DNA from: Granulicella sp.
GTDB taxonomy: Bacteria; Acidobacteriota; Terriglobia; Terriglobales; Acidobacteriaceae
Assembly: GCA_003162875.1 (NCBI GenBank)
Contig: PLUT01000321.1
Coordinates: 11,874 to 44,667 of the forward strand
Direction: 5' to 3'
Length of the DNA: 32,794 bases
Positions 9,801 through 17,787 of the stretch are shown in pieces; within the stretch, counting starts at the first letter, position 1, and each line of letters begins with the position of its first letter. The notes beneath the pieces were generated by a model. The model was given only the letters and a program-made list of their open reading frames with translations. It made no database searches and was not told the origin of the DNA. Both the position numbers and the translations under genes were made by a program.

Positions 9801-12800
9801 CGCACCGTCACCGAGCCATCGTTCCCGGCGGTTTGCCAGCAACTCAACGCAGATATCACCCAAGTCAACAACGATATCCCGACTTCGGTCGATACGGTCG
9901 CAACGCCGCTCACCAATGCCAATCTCATCAATCCTACGGTTACCAATCCCGACGGCGGACGCATCCAGGCAGCATTGAATGCCTGCTCGGCGAGCTATCC
10001 TGGCTCGGGTCAGGGGCTCGCTGTTGAGCTTTCGGTCGACGGTGCTGGTAACAATGCGTTCCTTGCAGGCCCGCTGACGATACCATCCAATGTCACGCTG
10101 CTTGTCGACCCAGGAGTGGTGCTGTTCTTCTCGCGCAATGCCCGGGATTACGACACGGTCCCCGGAAACTACCAGTGCGGCAATATCTCCACCGCGTCGA
10201 ACGTGTGCCAGTCGATGGTCACTATTCCTAAAACTGCGGCGAATGTCGGCATTATGGGTTACGGCAAACTGGACGGACGCAGCAGCGATCCACTGCTCAA
10301 CGCCATCCCGCCCTATCAGGGGTACAGTTGGCTGGGTCTTGCCGCGGCGTATGTCAGTCCAAACGGCGCCCAGGTGCCACCGTTTGTCACGGTTACAGCA
10401 GGAGCGACCAACGTCACTCTGTACAAGATCACGATTCGCAATGCGGCCAACCGCCATATCGGCGACGGGGCAAACGGCTCGACAATCTGGGATGTCAAAC
10501 TCATCACGCCTACATCGGGGCGCAATACCGACGGCATCGATACCGGCAACTCCAACATCACAATTACTCGTTCGTGGATATCCGATGGCGACGACAACGT
10601 GGCAATCGGCGCTGCGAATACTCCAGCCAACAACATCTCTGTAACGCATAATCACTTGTTCGCGGGTCACGGACAGTCGATCGGGAGCTATACGGGAAGT
10701 GGGGTCAGCAATATTCTCTGGGATGGCAATATAGCTGTGGGCAACGGTTTTGCCGGCAGCAGCTCTGCCACCCATGGGAGCGCGGTCAGCGGCACCGGAA
10801 CCTTCTTGAACGGGGCAAGTGACAACAGCTCGACCGGCGTTCGAATTAAAACCGCTAATGACCGTGGTGGTCTGGTCACCGGCATTCAGTACTCCAACGA
10901 GTGCATGCTGGACCACAGTATCGATGTTCAGTTCACCCCGTATTACAGCACTGGCGATTCTACGAATGCGTTTCCGAACTACAAGAACATCCTGCTGCAG
11001 AATGTGGTCTTCGCGAACGACGCTTCCAGCACTGGAAGCGTGGAGTTTACCGGCGAGTTCAACACCAATCTCAATGGCACTCCCAGCCCGGTTATCAACC
11101 CTATCTATGCCACGCTGGATAACGTGACATTCCCATCTGCACTCTCCAGTTCCAGTCTGGTGAATTCGACGACACCGTTCGAGACTACCAGCGTTTGGGA
11201 CAATGGAAACTATAGCGGCGGCACCGGACAATACGCGAATCTTACCTACGGTCCCGGCGAAGTTTCGGCCAACTTTATTACGGCCTTCGGCACGTTGGTC
11301 AATGTTGCGGCCAACAACGACACGGTGACCAACAACATCACGGCCACCAGTCTGAATCCGCCAGTATGCAGCTATACCTACATCGCGCCAGAGTTGACCG
11401 GACCGACCGGTCTGCCGCAGGCCATCACCTCCGGGCAGAATACCTCGGCGGTCGTGATTCTGACACCGGCCGTCGGTGGCGCAGCCTATCCGACTGGAAC
11501 CGTCACGCTGACCGATGCGCTGACCAGCACGACTTACACGGCCACCCTTCCGGGAAACACCGACACGCTTACGATTCCCCTGCCCGGATTGGCGGTCGGC
11601 ACACACACCTTCACCGCGGCCTACTCAGGCGACACCAACTATGTAGTTCCCAACGGCCAGACTGTCTACACGACGACAGCGCCCTACGACATCACCGTCA
11701 ACGCCGGCAGCCTGAGCAGCACCACCACGGAGGTGGGGCTGCCCGTGAGCACCTCTATTACCTCCAACTACGGCACGCCCGTCACCGCAACGGCCACCGT
11801 CACCGGCAGCAATCCCGCCGGCTCGGTGCAGTTTGTCATCAGCGGAGGCGGCCTCACCGGCAGCTACACTTATGCCACTGCGGCGCTTGCCTACTCGACG
11901 GGCACAACCAGCACGGCTTCGGCCAGCATCAACCTGCCTCTCAGCTCCACTGCCTACAGCATTACCGCGGTCTATAGCGGCGACCTGGCGAACGCAGGCT
12001 CTACTTCGTCCGTGGCTTCGCTGACTGTTGGCGCGGCCGCAACGGTGACCACGGTGACGCCGAGCGCCTCGAGCGCCGCGCTGGGCAATCCCCTGGTTCT
12101 GACGGCTACCGTCACCTCCGTGGTTGGAACGCCCGTGGCCGCTACCATAACCTTCGCGTATTCCACTACGCCCACTGGCGCGCAGACCACCCTGGGCACC
12201 GCTGCTTTGTATAACGGATCGAGTGCGTACTTCGTCAACTCCTTGCCGATCGGTACGTACTATCTTCACGCGAGTTATCCGGGCGCCGGTAGTTTTGCAG
12301 CTTCGAGTTCCACGGTTCCAACCACCATCACTGTCACCGCCGCGACCAACATCGTGCAGTTGTTCAACAACCCAATCGCGCTGCCCTACACGATCACCAC
12401 CATCGCTGGTGGGGGCGCAGCAGTGTCCAGCAGCGGCAATATGCTATGCACCGGGGCCACCGACAAATATGGCGACGGCTGCCAAGCCATTGCGACCGCA
12501 TTCACTTCTGGCGACGATCTGCGCGGCGTCGATGCCGATCCATTCGGCAACGTCTATGTGACCGACGGCAGTGCCGCTCGGATCCGCCGCATAGCGCCCA
12601 ACGGCATCATCAGCACCTTTGCAGGTGGCGGCTCGACCTGCACGCTTCCGGCCTCAACGTCGGCCATAGGCACTGGCTGCACGCCCACGCTAGTCACTAT
12701 CGGCAAGACGCGCGGCGTCTCCTCCGATGTGGCAGGCAACATCTATATCGCCGATTACGCTGACGGTAAGGTCTACGAGGTCAAGGTCTCCGACGGTCTG

Positions 12801-15800
12801 ATGTACTTGGTTGCGGGCAATGGCACCTCGGGTACCAGCGGCGATGGCGGACCGGCCATATCTGCCGAAATCGCTTCTCCGCGTAGCGCGTGGGGCGATA
12901 GTGTGGGCAACATCTACATTGCCGACACCAGCAACGAACGGGTTCGCGTTGTCGACACCGCGGGCAATATCCACACCTTTGCCGGTGCGGGAGGCACAAC
13001 TTCAACAGGCGACGGCGGCCCGGCGCTATCTGCGAATTTCGACAATCCGCAGGGCGTCTTCGCAGACCCGAATCTGAATGTATATGTCACCGATTCCCTG
13101 GGAAGGATCCGCGTCGTCTGCGTTACCTGCGGAACCGGCTCGCCGCTGGATACGCTGTTGAGCAAGCTGGGAATCACTTCGCCCGTGAATGGGGATATCT
13201 ACACCGTCGCCGGCAGTGGATCGTCCGTAGCTTATACCGGCTCCTATCCAATCCTGAGCACCAGCGTTTCGATGTCTCCGCAGAAGCTATCCATGGACAA
13301 CGCCGGTAACCTATACATCTCCGACAGCAATGGCATTATCTGGCTTCTGGATTTCCATACCGGATATATCCGCGCGATTGCCAAGAACGGTACAGTTTGC
13401 TCGGGCGCGTCCAACACGTACGGATACAAGAGCTACGGCGACGGATGCCCCGCCACTCAGGCCAGCTTTGGCAGCAATGGCGGTAACGGCTTCGGCGCCG
13501 GAACAGACACGCAAGGCAACCTTTACATAGGAGACACGACCAACCAACTTATCCGCAAGGTGATCACCGGACTGGCGTCGCCTTCGACGACAACGGCGGC
13601 GACGACTGCGCTGCCTGAGCAATTGCACTTCACCGTTGGCGACACATTGGCGAGCAGCAATGGACTGGCTTATACATCGAGCGAGTGGACGCTGGGCACG
13701 CCCAACTGCACCACCAATGGCGACAGCACGGCTGATTGCCTGTTCATTTCCAGCTTCACTCCGGCGGTTCCCGGCCTGCGCTCCGCGCCGCTGACCGTGA
13801 ACAGCTCTCTCGCTAATAAGGCGAACCTTGGCCTGATTGGCGTTGGCGTCGGCGCCGGCGCCACGCTCGATCCTGCTTCCCAGGTTAGCTTCGGGAGCGG
13901 CCTCTCCGTCGCCGGTCTGGCTGCGGACAACGCAGGTAACATCTACGTCTCCGATGCCAACAGTAACAAGCTGTATCGCTACGCGCTATCCGCGATCGCG
14001 AATGGAACCAGTGCAACCGGAACCGTTCTAGCGACTCTGGGAGCGCCAGGAGCTGTGGCCGTCGACGCGCGCGGCTATGTCTACATCGCTGATACATCTG
14101 CGGGGACCGTGACGCAGATTTCCCCCGTGGGCTCGGGCACAGTCTTGCCGTTCACCTTCAGCAAACCTGCCGGTCTTGCCCTCGATGCGCTCAACAATCT
14201 TTACGTGTCGGATTCCTCCGCGCAAGCCGTCTATCAGGTCAACCCCATCACGGGAGCATCGAAGACCCTGGCTATTGGAAAGCTGGTTGCGCCCGCGGGC
14301 CTGGCCATCGATCCGTCTGACAACCTGCTCATCACCGACCCCGGAGCACCGGCCATTTACCGCTATAGCTTGCAAAGTGGAGTCACCACCACGGTTTCTT
14401 CCACGGCCGTCAAACCGTTAGCCACGGTGACAGACGCCGCCGGAAACTTGCTCATCGCAGACACAGCGCAGATTCTCGCAGTGCCGGCAAGCACGAAGAG
14501 CGCGTTGTTCGTCGTATCGAACGTCACGCCCTCGGGTTTTGCAATCGATTCGGGCGGCAACCTGTACACCGGCCAGTCGGGCGCTGTCCTTGAGCTGATG
14601 CGTACCAAGGGCTATTTCCAGTTCGCGGGACCGTCCGCAGCGCCACAAAACTTCAGCATGCTTGAATCGGGCAACAGCGCCTTCGCGGGAACCTCGTTCA
14701 GCCAGACCGACAGCGCCGATTACAGCCTTGTTCCAGCGCCCTCGACCGATTGCACGCTCTCGAGTGCTGGGGCCGGGGGCCTGACGATTGGCGGTGTCTG
14801 TGCGCTCACGGCCAGTTATACCCCCACTACATACGCGACAACCATCGATACGGTTACGTTCAACGGCAACCTGACCAACGCCGCCCTCTCCAGCCCGTCT
14901 GTGGTCGAACTCGTGCTCACTGGGCCCGCAATAGCTCCTGCATCCACGATAACGTTAGGTTCTTTGGCACCTGCATCGCCTGTCTACGGTCAGGCCGTTA
15001 CTCTCACCGCCACGGTCTCCGGCGCGGCGCTCACGCCCGCCGGCACGCTCGTGTTTATGGTCGACTCCTCAATCTACAGCACCACGGTCAGCAACGGCGT
15101 TGCTACAGCCATGGTTACCGGTTTGAACGCGGGCACCCATAGCCTATCGGCTTCCTACACAAGCAGTAACGGATATATGGCTGCGACGCAGGTAACACAG
15201 AGCATCGTGGTCAGTCAGGCCACCCCTGCGATCACCTGGCCGACGCCAGCGGCGATCTCCTATGGCACGGCGCTCGGCGCAACCCAGCTCGACGCCAGCT
15301 CAACCGTGGCCGGAACATTTGCCTACTCACCGGCTGCCGGAGCGGTGCTGGGGTCTGGATCACAGACGCTCTCGGTCACCTTCACCCCGACCAATACCAC
15401 CAACTACACCACAGCCACGGCCAATGTCACGCTGATCGTGAACAAGGCGTCGCTTCTGGTGACGGCAAACTCGCCAGCCATCGCTTACGGCGCGGCGTTG
15501 CCGTCCTACACTGCGGCAATCACCGGCTTCCAAGGCACGGACACAGCGGCAACGGTCGTGACCGGCTCGGCATCGTTGACGACCGTGCCGGCGGTGCCGA
15601 GCGCGGTGGGTGGCTACACCATCACCGTGGCGCAGGGCACGCTGGCCGCGGCCAACTACACCTTCGGCTTCGCCAACGGCACGATGACCATCGCCAAGGC
15701 CACGTCCTCGTTGACCGGCCCGGCTTTGTCGGCGCAGCCGGTGCAGGTGGCCTTCAACCAGGCAGGATCGGTCTCGGTGATGGTGGCGGGACAGTACTCG

Positions 15801-17072
15801 GGCGCGGGCATTGCAACGCCGACTGGGACCATCAGCTACACGATCGGCACAGGCAACGCCCAGACGGCGGCAATCTCCAGCGGCACGGCCACCGTGAGCA
15901 TTCCGAATACGCAGGTCTCGGGGCTCTACACGGTTGCGGTGAGCTATACGGGCGACACCGACTATAGGGCAGCCACCGCCTTGAGCTTCCAGGTGCAGGT
16001 GGGCCCGCAGGCGCAGACCATCGCCTTCAACTCGTTGACGCCGGTGACCTACGGCGCGGTGCCGATTACGCTGAGCGCAACGGACACTTCGGGCCTGCCG
16101 GTTACGTTTACCGTCAAGTCCGGTCCGGCGACACTCAGCGGAAACGTGCTGACGGCGACCGGCGCTGGATCCGTGGTGGTTGCTGCCGACCAGGCGGGCA
16201 ATGCGCTCTGGCAGGCGGCGACCGAGGTCACGCAGACCCTGACGGTCGGAAAAGCTGCACCGGCGGCGATTGGGCTGGCATCCTCCTCCAACCCGGTGCT
16301 GGTCCAGAACGCGGTGACGTTGACGGCGACGGTCTCCTCGGCGGCCGGACCGCTGACCGGCACGGTGACCTTCCTGGATGGCGCGACGCCGCTGGGCACG
16401 GGCACACTGGCTGGCGGAGTGGCGACCCTGACCACGTCGAGTCTGGCGGTCGGTTCACACACAATCACGGCGGTCTACAGCGGCGACGGCAACTTTGTCT
16501 CGTCAGCCAGCGCGGCGCTGACCGAGGTGGTCGACGACTTCGGCGTTGCCATCTCGGTTACCAATGGCTCCAGTTCGATCACCTCGGTGACAGTGTTGCC
16601 CGGTGGTACAGCCGTCTACACCTTCACCGTGAGCCCACTCAACGCGACTACCTTCCCGGCGGCGGTGACACTGTCTGTCAGTGGCCTGCCAGCAGGCGCG
16701 ATAGCGACCTTCTCGCCGGCCACGCTGCTCGCGGGGTCGGGGACGACGACAGTGACGCTGACCATCCAGATTCCGCAGACTGGTGCAGCCCTGCAGCCCA
16801 CCCATGACCCGGGCCGCAGGCTGGCTCCGTTCGCGCTTGCGCTGCTGCTGCTGCCATTTGCGGGTCAATTGCGCCGCGCGGGCAGACGGCTCAAGCGTGC
16901 GGTTTCGCTGCTGTTGTTGCTCGGCGCAGGCCTGGTCGTAGCGGCTGGACTGAGCGGATGCGGCTCCGCCAGCGGCTTCTTCGGTCAGCAACAAACAACT
17001 TACACGGTGACGGTGACCGGAACCTCGGGCACGCTGTCGCACTCCACCACCGTGACCCTCACGGTTGAGTGA
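3840..17072 (+). CDS. Giant secreted pectinolytic protein: NHL/Ig repeats with CE8 pectin methylesterase and GH28 polygalacturonase
   Basis: One uninterrupted 4,410-aa frame. Approximate order by residue: signal peptide 1-24; NHL repeats 28-530; linker domain 535-650; NHL repeats 665-915; Ig-like 920-1235; CE8 pectin methylesterase 1240-1610; Ig-like/MBG 1670-1985; GH28 polygalacturonase 1995-2500; Ig-like 2515-2840; a second NHL-linker-NHL module 2845-3595; an anchor-type beta domain to about 3700; Ig-like/MBG repeats to 4325; a hydrophobic hairpin 4329-4376 with LSGCGS; and a short beta tail. CE8 residues present are Q1412, Q1434, D1435 (QQDTL), D1465 (GDVDYVFG) and R1534 (GRPYG). GH28 residues present are D2231 (NTDG), D2251/D2252 (DGDDN), H2277 (GHGQS) and R2335/K2337 (RIK). 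Both enzymes therefore look active. In pectin breakdown CE8 demethylates homogalacturonan and GH28 hydrolyses the product, so the fusion couples successive steps. The repeats probably make an extended surface or secreted scaffold. Tandem operators and a strong promoter precede it. Confidence 0.93.
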   Translation: MQLRHLAFVVACQFTFSLLVAPAQSPVALPYTMTTLAGQSPMTGASGTQCPGLATGIKSSNAYGDGCLAGSVVLGAGIHGGAVVDSMGNVFLDDDVKGILHLIDQATGMATVAAGGGATCSGKVTGAGDGCIAATQTSLNGQRGVGMDPWGNVLLAGYGDGLLHVVCRAASPLCAASQIGYMEMLGGCVATPGGSSTGSSTTLIGLSNLPAKVVGSACTLSSGGVLASPRGITSDIYGNVYFADTNTSRYRVILGPQTSSYFSGTNPLYAALSVYYPSLTAGYFYSIANTLDSAACDATYTTACGGSADSPTAAGMACSVTTNSVTYSGTSTDIYGDGCPFNNSSITSSSGYTTGNAVDAAGNFIFPDHGMRVFFVSGAGTAGAAMANAIKANNPGVTPQPGFIYRLVGGGSTSTSATPILGTSSSYTSSGSARVAVSPQGYIYQSDGGKLYFFDITTGYFRLVFSASSNVAAGTTCGTGLTQTSLSAYSDGCPASDAEFSAVDVSIDGQGNLYMIDSGSNTTNNIVRKVLAQGLASETVSTPLTQTFEVHLPETISGSVSTASASQTTNADISLSALTASSCSQNADKTVDCKVSVTATPSMPGQRSEDVSVTLPSGTSWTNATAAINLSGIASGSALVVDNGATTSSGTTTPVAPATTNVFGSIVPAGVAVDGAGNVYVMDKASGGVLESIGGSVFTLSTSLPSTPQQIAVDESGNVYTVGSGTSAIQKLQLAGAGSPATYTATSLSYTPATGTPSPSAVAVDAAGNVYVADYQSGGASIYKLSLTANTLQTQTTVATGLSNPVSLAVDGAGNIYAADQGAHAVLKFAPGLSAGVYAYVNSTLLSSVTPVAVAVDAAGDVYVQDMASVSVLEIPVSGPSTATVLTGLSSPSGLAVNGQGNVYSADTSLNHIVKVVRNATTENFGTSTSTTYSATLTNAGNLAATGQNTTNSNTINFTVTGGSNNGCAFSSNILGAVPAGAACTLSANLTGSGTTVVYDYLSFLPSASTVGILTLEGQLQGTSYPTSTTVSGPSQPSPIYSPSGTEATFTVTVSASTAPSYPVGSVDVYVDSTSSFTQYSLSQVSSTTSSVSVPVSGVVAGTHTFAVVYPTTGMFTGSGSVSTTTGFTISPTGTAVSWTPGATTQQVSAAIGTSVLNPTVLPATPGTFIYSIIATPSCNSTNGGTINSATYLPIGSYTLYTIFCPMDSNDYSSSSASVSSYTVTPAATTAAVGASTSVVAADGTGNYTTLSAALAALPTTGGTIYIKPGTYSGQNAITFPNVSLRGLGGDPTKVILTAEDGAFSSPYFGYLGTGTGAGNASAGGDQGSSTLDITSGTYMGETSGSTSSPIGSQSSSSHNPNNFYAEYLTIQNTWDYSLDTTSIFYNGSTCLSGATETLQFLYNNGEACAGQALAVWMTSDQAILNNVNLYSQQDTLLAGSQGCGSTCTAAREYMWKGLISGDVDYVFGDAALVFDHTTFFTTFHGSATGTNTIEAQNKHFQTGSSADYLSGYICNGCTLLSQGPGMTNLFYGRPYGPYSTWIMLDSSVDQVGPAGWIEFSGDTNLPTSTYGEYNTMPYTDPAVGVSPYPATVNGATPAGGNTGSGATSFSSRETTSASPGTLQASNADPRLLTAAEAAQYYPINFLSTPIPSANLSSGESSTWNPVTSLATLINAFVPAAPLGSHAYGSSITILGRPETPGAGFVPTGSYAFYDSIGTNQVCTVVSSSCTQLASGSLDASGEAYLTTGSSSSIALQSGTHYITMVYGGDSNFAGSTSATYVINIAAQVIGTATALTVTNPSSTYGGTIGGTVTATPASGSDYAVGTVTLSSGSTSLGTCALNGTSNTCSFSLTNVPAGVQTMIASFGGGTSLDGTETLGSSTSGGVIFTVNQVVLHVAANNATMIAGTSLPIFTYTTSGYVNSDTSAVLTGAPSITTASTGTSIGEYPISITTGTLASSNYTFTFSGGYLYVTGTAQAPAVATGDTRTVTEPSFPAVCQQLNADITQVNNDIPTSVDTVATPLTNANLINPTVTNPDGGRIQAALNACSASYPGSGQGLAVELSVDGAGNNAFLAGPLTIPSNVTLLVDPGVVLFFSRNARDYDTVPGNYQCGNISTASNVCQSMVTIPKTAANVGIMGYGKLDGRSSDPLLNAIPPYQGYSWLGLAAAYVSPNGAQVPPFVTVTAGATNVTLYKITIRNAANRHIGDGANGSTIWDVKLITPTSGRNTDGIDTGNSNITITRSWISDGDDNVAIGAANTPANNISVTHNHLFAGHGQSIGSYTGSGVSNILWDGNIAVGNGFAGSSSATHGSAVSGTGTFLNGASDNSSTGVRIKTANDRGGLVTGIQYSNECMLDHSIDVQFTPYYSTGDSTNAFPNYKNILLQNVVFANDASSTGSVEFTGEFNTNLNGTPSPVINPIYATLDNVTFPSALSSSSLVNSTTPFETTSVWDNGNYSGGTGQYANLTYGPGEVSANFITAFGTLVNVAANNDTVTNNITATSLNPPVCSYTYIAPELTGPTGLPQAITSGQNTSAVVILTPAVGGAAYPTGTVTLTDALTSTTYTATLPGNTDTLTIPLPGLAVGTHTFTAAYSGDTNYVVPNGQTVYTTTAPYDITVNAGSLSSTTTEVGLPVSTSITSNYGTPVTATATVTGSNPAGSVQFVISGGGLTGSYTYATAALAYSTGTTSTASASINLPLSSTAYSITAVYSGDLANAGSTSSVASLTVGAAATVTTVTPSASSAALGNPLVLTATVTSVVGTPVAATITFAYSTTPTGAQTTLGTAALYNGSSAYFVNSLPIGTYYLHASYPGAGSFAASSSTVPTTITVTAATNIVQLFNNPIALPYTITTIAGGGAAVSSSGNMLCTGATDKYGDGCQAIATAFTSGDDLRGVDADPFGNVYVTDGSAARIRRIAPNGIISTFAGGGSTCTLPASTSAIGTGCTPTLVTIGKTRGVSSDVAGNIYIADYADGKVYEVKVSDGLMYLVAGNGTSGTSGDGGPAISAEIASPRSAWGDSVGNIYIADTSNERVRVVDTAGNIHTFAGAGGTTSTGDGGPALSANFDNPQGVFADPNLNVYVTDSLGRIRVVCVTCGTGSPLDTLLSKLGITSPVNGDIYTVAGSGSSVAYTGSYPILSTSVSMSPQKLSMDNAGNLYISDSNGIIWLLDFHTGYIRAIAKNGTVCSGASNTYGYKSYGDGCPATQASFGSNGGNGFGAGTDTQGNLYIGDTTNQLIRKVITGLASPSTTTAATTALPEQLHFTVGDTLASSNGLAYTSSEWTLGTPNCTTNGDSTADCLFISSFTPAVPGLRSAPLTVNSSLANKANLGLIGVGVGAGATLDPASQVSFGSGLSVAGLAADNAGNIYVSDANSNKLYRYALSAIANGTSATGTVLATLGAPGAVAVDARGYVYIADTSAGTVTQISPVGSGTVLPFTFSKPAGLALDALNNLYVSDSSAQAVYQVNPITGASKTLAIGKLVAPAGLAIDPSDNLLITDPGAPAIYRYSLQSGVTTTVSSTAVKPLATVTDAAGNLLIADTAQILAVPASTKSALFVVSNVTPSGFAIDSGGNLYTGQSGAVLELMRTKGYFQFAGPSAAPQNFSMLESGNSAFAGTSFSQTDSADYSLVPAPSTDCTLSSAGAGGLTIGGVCALTASYTPTTYATTIDTVTFNGNLTNAALSSPSVVELVLTGPAIAPASTITLGSLAPASPVYGQAVTLTATVSGAALTPAGTLVFMVDSSIYSTTVSNGVATAMVTGLNAGTHSLSASYTSSNGYMAATQVTQSIVVSQATPAITWPTPAAISYGTALGATQLDASSTVAGTFAYSPAAGAVLGSGSQTLSVTFTPTNTTNYTTATANVTLIVNKASLLVTANSPAIAYGAALPSYTAAITGFQGTDTAATVVTGSASLTTVPAVPSAVGGYTITVAQGTLAAANYTFGFANGTMTIAKATSSLTGPALSAQPVQVAFNQAGSVSVMVAGQYSGAGIATPTGTISYTIGTGNAQTAAISSGTATVSIPNTQVSGLYTVAVSYTGDTDYRAATALSFQVQVGPQAQTIAFNSLTPVTYGAVPITLSATDTSGLPVTFTVKSGPATLSGNVLTATGAGSVVVAADQAGNALWQAATEVTQTLTVGKAAPAAIGLASSSNPVLVQNAVTLTATVSSAAGPLTGTVTFLDGATPLGTGTLAGGVATLTTSSLAVGSHTITAVYSGDGNFVSSASAALTEVVDDFGVAISVTNGSSSITSVTVLPGGTAVYTFTVSPLNATTFPAAVTLSVSGLPAGAIATFSPATLLAGSGTTTVTLTIQIPQTGAALQPTHDPGRRLAPFALALLLLPFAGQLRRAGRRLKRAVSLLLLLGAGLVVAAGLSGCGSASGFFGQQQTTYTVTVTGTSGTLSHSTTVTLTVE

Positions 17073-17083
17073 CAAGGAGACGG

Positions 17084-17719
17084 ATGAAGATGCGTCGATC
17101 AATCCGCGGAAGGGTGCTCCTAGTGGGCGCATGCATGCTGGCCGGAGCTACCGCTTGGGCGCAACAGCCCCATTCCGGCGCAAGCCCGGCCATTGTCTCC
17201 ACCGACCTGGCCGTAACCTATGCGCCGGAGCGGGCAGAACTTGAGCCCGGCAACTGCGGCTGTTCCTGGCTGCAGGGAGGCAGCGCAGACGCGGCAGTGA
17301 CTTTCAGAAGGGGGCTGGGCATCGCCGCCAGCCTGACCGGAGACCATGCCTCCAACTTCGCGCCCGGCGTGGATGTGAACAAGATCGCATTCATGGCCGG
17401 TCCGCGCTATACCTATACCGCACGGGCCGGCCACGCCGCGACCACGGATGTGCGCCACCTGCAACTCTACGGCCAGGGGCTCTTCGGCGGCGTTCATGCC
17501 TTCAACGGCGTCTTCCCCGCAAGCTCGGGAACCACGTCCAGCGCCGGATCGTTTGCCCTCCAGGTCGGCGGAGGCATGAATCTGTTCTTCTCGAAGAGTT
17601 TCGGCGTGCGCTTGCTGGAGATGGACTATGTAAGGACCGCGCTGCCAAATAGTGCCTCCAACACACAGAACGACCTGCGGCTCGCTTGCGGCGTTCTCTG
17701 GCACATCGGCAGGCACTGA
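17084..17719 (+). CDS. Small outer-membrane beta-barrel protein
   Basis: This is a 211-aa exported protein with a signal peptide (positive start, hydrophobic run, cleavage near AWAQ at about residues 23-26). Alternating hydrophobic/polar strands follow, ending in a strand with DLRLACGVLWHIG, the pattern of Acidobacterial outer-membrane beta-barrel proteins of about 200 aa. I chose the ATG at 17084 because AAGGAG (17074-17079) precedes it. A GTG at 17069 would overlap the upstream stop and leave no room for a ribosome site, while an ATG at 17090 is also possible. It starts 11 nt after the giant gene and is very likely co-transcribed with it, which suggests a role in anchoring or exporting the giant protein. 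That partnership is inference only. Confidence 0.8.
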   Translation: MKMRRSIRGRVLLVGACMLAGATAWAQQPHSGASPAIVSTDLAVTYAPERAELEPGNCGCSWLQGGSADAAVTFRRGLGIAASLTGDHASNFAPGVDVNKIAFMAGPRYTYTARAGHAATTDVRHLQLYGQGLFGGVHAFNGVFPASSGTTSSAGSFALQVGGGMNLFFSKSFGVRLLEMDYVRTALPNSASNTQNDLRLACGVLWHIGRH

Positions 17720-17743
17720 GGAAAAAATCAGAGAGGTTTCCGG

Positions 17744-17760
17744 CAAGAAGGTGCTTCTTG
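17744..17760. terminator. Small perfect hairpin after the beta-barrel gene
   Basis: CAAGAAG and CTTCTTG form a 7-bp stem with a 3-nt loop, 25 nt after the stop codon. No T-run follows, so it could be a transcript-end stabiliser rather than an intrinsic terminator. Confidence 0.3.
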
Positions 17761-17787
17761 GGAACAACGCAAGGGCGAGTTAAATCT

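Noticed and set aside
9750-11606. A 618-codon open frame on the minus strand
   Set aside because: It lies wholly opposite the GH28 part of the giant gene, has no recognisable domain, and is arginine/glycine-rich as expected of an antisense shadow in high-GC coding DNA.
4080-14600. Many similar short DNA words encoding GNVYVAD-like segments, which could suggest a DNA repeat array or CRISPR
   Set aside because: The similarity is at protein level with varied codons and spacing, which fits NHL propeller repeats. There are no identical direct repeats with uniform spacers.
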